Source: Klebsiella huaxiensis
Lineage (GTDB): Bacteria > Pseudomonadota > Gammaproteobacteria > Enterobacterales > Enterobacteriaceae
DNA length: 64,000 nt
Direction: 5' to 3'
NCBI RefSeq assembly: GCF_003261575.2
Contig: NZ_CP036175.1
Coordinates: 4,898,001 to 4,962,000, forward strand
The notes beneath the pieces were generated by a model. It saw only the letters and a program-made list of their open reading frames with translations. It was not told the origin of the DNA and searched no databases. Below, one piece after another: positions 61,465 to 64,000 of the stretch. The translations under genes and the position numbers were made by a program. How positions within the stretch are numbered: the stretch's first letter is position 1; every line of letters starts with the position of its first letter.

Positions 61465-62024
61465 GGCATCTCCTTATCTGACGACGAGGTTAACAAACCG
61501 CGAAATTTTGCCCAGTCAAAAGCCGGGCCGGGATCCGTTTTACGCACGGGTGCAATATCGCTGTGGCCGGTGATATGGTCTGCAATGGCCGGGTAGAGCG
61601 AAATAAGCTGCCGGGTAATAGCCACCAGTTGCTGATATTGCGCCTCGGTATAGGCCTGTGTGTCGGTCCCTTCCAGCTCAATGCCTATTGAAAAATCATT
61701 ACAGCGCTCGCGTCCGTGGTAGCTGGAAACACCCGCGTGCCACGCGCGCTTATCGAAAGGCACATACTGCACGATTTCACCGTCCCGGCGAATCAGACAA
61801 TGCGCCGAAACGCGAAGATGGGCTATCTCAGCAAAGAAAGGATGAGCATCGGGAGCGAGCGTACCGCTGAACAGGGCATCAATCCATGGACCGCCAAATT
61901 CGCCGGGCGGCAGACTGATATTGTGCACCACCAGCAAAGAAGGCGTTTCATTATCCGGGCGGCTATCGTGGTGCGGCGAAGGAACCCGACGCGCATCTAC
62001 CAGCCATCCCCCGTTCAACTGCAT
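61461..62024 (-). CDS. ampD: 1,6-anhydro-N-acetylmuramyl-L-alanine amidase AmpD
   Basis: Cytoplasmic zinc amidase in peptidoglycan recycling; its loss causes AmpC derepression where ampR-ampC is present. 187 residues. Zinc ligands His34 (VVHNISLP), the His of GHSDIAP and the Asp of KTDPGPAFDW are present; the catalytic Glu lies in GIELEGTD. No truncation. Divergent from nadC over about 200 bp. Confidence 0.96.
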   Translation of the reverse strand: MQLNGGWLVDARRVPSPHHDSRPDNETPSLLVVHNISLPPGEFGGPWIDALFSGTLAPDAHPFFAEIAHLRVSAHCLIRRDGEIVQYVPFDKRAWHAGVSSYHGRERCNDFSIGIELEGTDTQAYTEAQYQQLVAITRQLISLYPAIADHITGHSDIAPVRKTDPGPAFDWAKFRGLLTSSSDKEMP

Positions 62025-62227
62025 GTTGAGTCTCCTTTTACTAACCTATGCATTCGCGGCGCCCGGGGCCCAAAGAATGCCTGCTGTTATACGCACTATC
62101 ACTCATCACAAAACTAACTTGAGACCCACGGCGAAGCCGCCAGAAGGGTGAAGTGGATGTGGTACAGAAACGTGGTTCAGGTTAGCATGTTTCCCACTTC
62201 TGAATCCTATCTATCTGGAGCTTTATC

Positions 62228-63121
62228 ATGTCGCCTCGTCGCTACAATCCCGACCGCCGCCGTGACGCGCTGCTGGAACGTGTTAATCATGATATTACTG
62301 ACGCCGTCGCCCAATCCCTGCGGGAGGATCTGGGCGGTGAAGTGCATGCTAATAACGACATTAGCGCACAATTGTTGCCGCAAGACGCACGCTCGCACGC
62401 AGTGGTGATCACTCGTGAAGACGGCGTATTCTGCGGTAAACGCTGGGTAGAAGAGGTCTTTATTCAGCTCGCTGGTGATGACGTCAACCTCACCTGGCAT
62501 GTTGCCGATGGCGACGCGGTTAAGGCTGATCAGCCGCTGTTTGAACTGGATGGCCCCTCCCGTATTCTGTTAACTGGCGAGCGCACTGCGCTCAATTTCG
62601 TGCAGACATTATCCGGGGTGGCAAGCGAAGTCCACCGCTATGTCGACCTGCTTGCTGGAACCAAAACCCAACTTCTCGATACGCGTAAGACGTTGCCCGG
62701 TCTGCGCACGGCGCTGAAGTATGCGGTCCTGTGCGGAGGCGGAGCGAACCACCGTCTGGGTCTATCTGACGCCTTCCTGATCAAAGAGAACCACATTATC
62801 GCCTCTGGATCGGTACGCCAGGCGGTAGAAAAAGCGTTCTGGCTGCACCCTGATGTTCCGGTCGAAGTCGAAGTCGAAACCCTTGAAGAGCTTGAAGAAG
62901 CACTGAAAGCGGGCGCTGACATCATTATGCTCGACAACTTCACCACCGATCTGATGCGTGAAGCAGTGAAGCGCACCAATGGTCAGGCGGCGCTGGAAGT
63001 TTCCGGCAACGTTACCTTCGATACCATCCGTGAATTTGCCGAAACCGGTGTCGATTACATCTCCGTAGGTGCACTAACCAAGCACGTTCGCGCGCTCGAT
63101 CTCTCAATGCGTTTCCGCTAA
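62228..63121 (+). CDS. nadC: Quinolinate phosphoribosyltransferase NadC
   Basis: Makes nicotinate mononucleotide from quinolinate in de novo NAD synthesis. 297 residues, with the family signatures LDTRKTLPGLR, GGGANHRLGLSDAFLIKENH and VEVETLEELEEAL. Same length class as E. coli. Confidence 0.97.
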   Translation: MSPRRYNPDRRRDALLERVNHDITDAVAQSLREDLGGEVHANNDISAQLLPQDARSHAVVITREDGVFCGKRWVEEVFIQLAGDDVNLTWHVADGDAVKADQPLFELDGPSRILLTGERTALNFVQTLSGVASEVHRYVDLLAGTKTQLLDTRKTLPGLRTALKYAVLCGGGANHRLGLSDAFLIKENHIIASGSVRQAVEKAFWLHPDVPVEVEVETLEELEEALKAGADIIMLDNFTTDLMREAVKRTNGQAALEVSGNVTFDTIREFAETGVDYISVGALTKHVRALDLSMRFR

Positions 63122-63128
63122 CTGTCCT

Positions 63129-63165
63129 GCCCCGGTGGATATCCTGCACCGGGGCTCTTTTTTTT
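63129..63165 (+). terminator. nadC terminator
   Basis: 9-bp stem GCCCCGGTG / CACCGGGGC followed by TCTTTTTTTT. Strong intrinsic terminator 7 bp after the nadC stop. Confidence 0.95.
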
Positions 63166-63306
63166 GCGAGCCGACTCGCACACCGATAATCCCTCACTGC
63201 AACCAGCAAAAAAAGCCTGGAACCTTGCTTCCTTAGGCGCGATCAGCGACTCGCACAGCAGATTAAAGCCCGGCAAAGTGCTCCCGAAAACAACAAGGAG
63301 CAACTT

Positions 63307-63738
63307 ATGGATAAACAACGTGGCTTTACCCTTATTGAACTGATGGTGGTCATTGGGATCATCGCAATTCTTAGCGCTATCGGCATTCCTGCTTACCAGA
63401 ACTACCTGCGAAAAGCGGCTCTCACCGACATGCTGCAAACCTTTGTACCTTTTCGCACCGCCATTGAGCTGTGCGCGCTAGAGCACGGAGGATTAACAAC
63501 CTGTGATGGCGGCAGCAATGGCATCCCCTCACCTACCACCACGCGTTACGTCTCGGCAATGAGCGTCGCCACCGGCGTTGTCACGCTCACCGGCCAGGAA
63601 AGCCTCAATGGCTTAAGCGTCACGATGACCCCAAGCTGGGATAACGCTAACGGCATCACCGGCTGGCAGCGCGTTTGCAGTATTACCGGCGACAGCGCGC
63701 TGAAGCAAGCCTGCGAAGACGTATTCCGTTTTAACTGA
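63307..63738 (+). CDS. ppdD: Type IV major pilin PpdD
   Basis: 143-residue prepilin. Leader MDKQRG then FTLIELMVVIGIIAILSAIGIP, with Glu at +5 and the hydrophobic helix. Two Cys pairs are likely (ELCALE/TTCDGG and RVCSIT/QACEDV). AACAAGGAGCAACTT precedes the ATG. First of the ppdD-hofB-hofC operon; the hof genes assemble the enterobacterial type IV pilus. PulO at the other end of the window could process it. Confidence 0.95.
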   Translation: MDKQRGFTLIELMVVIGIIAILSAIGIPAYQNYLRKAALTDMLQTFVPFRTAIELCALEHGGLTTCDGGSNGIPSPTTTRYVSAMSVATGVVTLTGQESLNGLSVTMTPSWDNANGITGWQRVCSITGDSALKQACEDVFRFN

Positions 63739-63748
63739 GGGTGAGGCA

Positions 63749-64000
63749 ATGAAAACTGAACAATTGATACCTCTGTGCCAGCGCTACCAGGCATTACTGC
63801 TCAATAGCGATGCACACACCATTGCCATCGCCGTTGTTGATGCGCCAGCACCAGAACTTATGGAAGCACTACGCTTCGCGACCCAGAAACGAATCGATAT
63901 TGAGTGTTGGAGTCAGGACCGGATGGACAAACGACTACAGACACCAGGGATAGCGGTAGCCCCAATGCATAGTGAAGCCTCGGCAAGCGTAGTTGAACAG
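63749..64000 (+). CDS. hofB: Type IV pilus assembly ATPase HofB (GspE/PilB family), 3' end cut by window
   Basis: Only the first 84 codons are inside the window: MKTEQLIPLCQRYQALLL... DAPAPELMEALRFATQKRIDIECWSQD, matching the N-terminal (non-catalytic) domain of HofB. GAGGCA is upstream. Placed 10 bp after ppdD, as in E. coli. ATPase motifs lie beyond the window. Confidence 0.88.
   Translation, partial: MKTEQLIPLCQRYQALLLNSDAHTIAIAVVDAPAPELMEALRFATQKRIDIECWSQDRMDKRLQTPGIAVAPMHSEASASVVEQ

Overview
The window is enterobacterial chromosome, most likely from the Klebsiella/Raoultella group. Almost every gene is recognisable as the counterpart of an Escherichia coli K-12 gene, in the E. coli order running from hrpB to hofB (hrpB-thpR-sfsA-dksA-gluQ-pcnB-folK-panBCD-yadE-yadI-yadHG-can-hpt-gcd-cueO-yacC-speED-yacL-acnB-yacH-lpd-aceFE-pdhR-aroP-ampED-nadC-ppdD-hofB). 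A pullulanase-type (pul) type II secretion operon sits beside hrpB, which is typical of Klebsiella. No tRNA, rRNA, insertion sequence, prophage or CRISPR array was seen.

Region by region: 1-8382 is the distal part of the pul operon, from a 5'-truncated pulE through pulFGHIJKLMNO, with most genes overlapping by a few bases. A BIME/REP-type repeat (about 8393-8650) ends it. 8684-18180 holds housekeeping genes for RNA metabolism (hrpB, thpR, pcnB), stringent control (dksA), tRNA modification (gluQ), folate (folK) and pantothenate (panB, panC, panD). 18182-19933 holds yadE and yadI. 20217-25144 is an AT-rich four-gene chaperone-usher fimbrial operon placed between yadI and yadH. 25179-32518 holds yadHG, can, hpt, gcd and cueO. 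32664-35690 holds yacC followed by a lipoprotein gene and a long coiled-coil protein with a C-terminal FKBP-like domain, which I regard as the least explained genes here. 35857-37529 is speED. 37560-42388 is an accessory sugar cassette: LacI-type regulator, sugar porter and GH36 alpha-galactosidase, with a candidate operator and an ERIC element in the control region. 42421-56023 holds yacL, acnB, a DUF3300/DUF2950 pair, a small exported protein, and lpd-aceF-aceE-pdhR. 56676-60579 holds aroP and a second sugar cassette (GPH-family symporter plus GH43 glycosidase). The window closes with ampE-ampD, nadC, the type IV pilin gene ppdD and the start of hofB.

The genes combine into envelope and secretion functions (T2SS, fimbriae, type IV pilus, YacC, the lipoprotein/FKBP pair), central carbon metabolism (pyruvate dehydrogenase with its PdhR repressor, aconitase B, periplasmic glucose dehydrogenase) and two scavenging cassettes for plant-type glycosides. 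Control sites readable directly include a perfect PdhR palindrome before pdhR, a CueR-type 19-bp-spacer promoter before cueO, a consensus CRP site before gcd and a CpG-centred dyad in the LacI cassette. Non-AUG starts are frequent and matter: pcnB (ATT), hrpB, pulH, panC, speE and acnB (GTG), speD and the lipoprotein gene (TTG).

No wholly new system is proven. The best candidates for further attention are the lipoprotein/coiled-coil-FKBP pair with in-frame 84-bp repeats, and the operator/ERIC arrangement controlling the alpha-galactoside cassette. All family names come from recognition of sequence by eye; no search was run.
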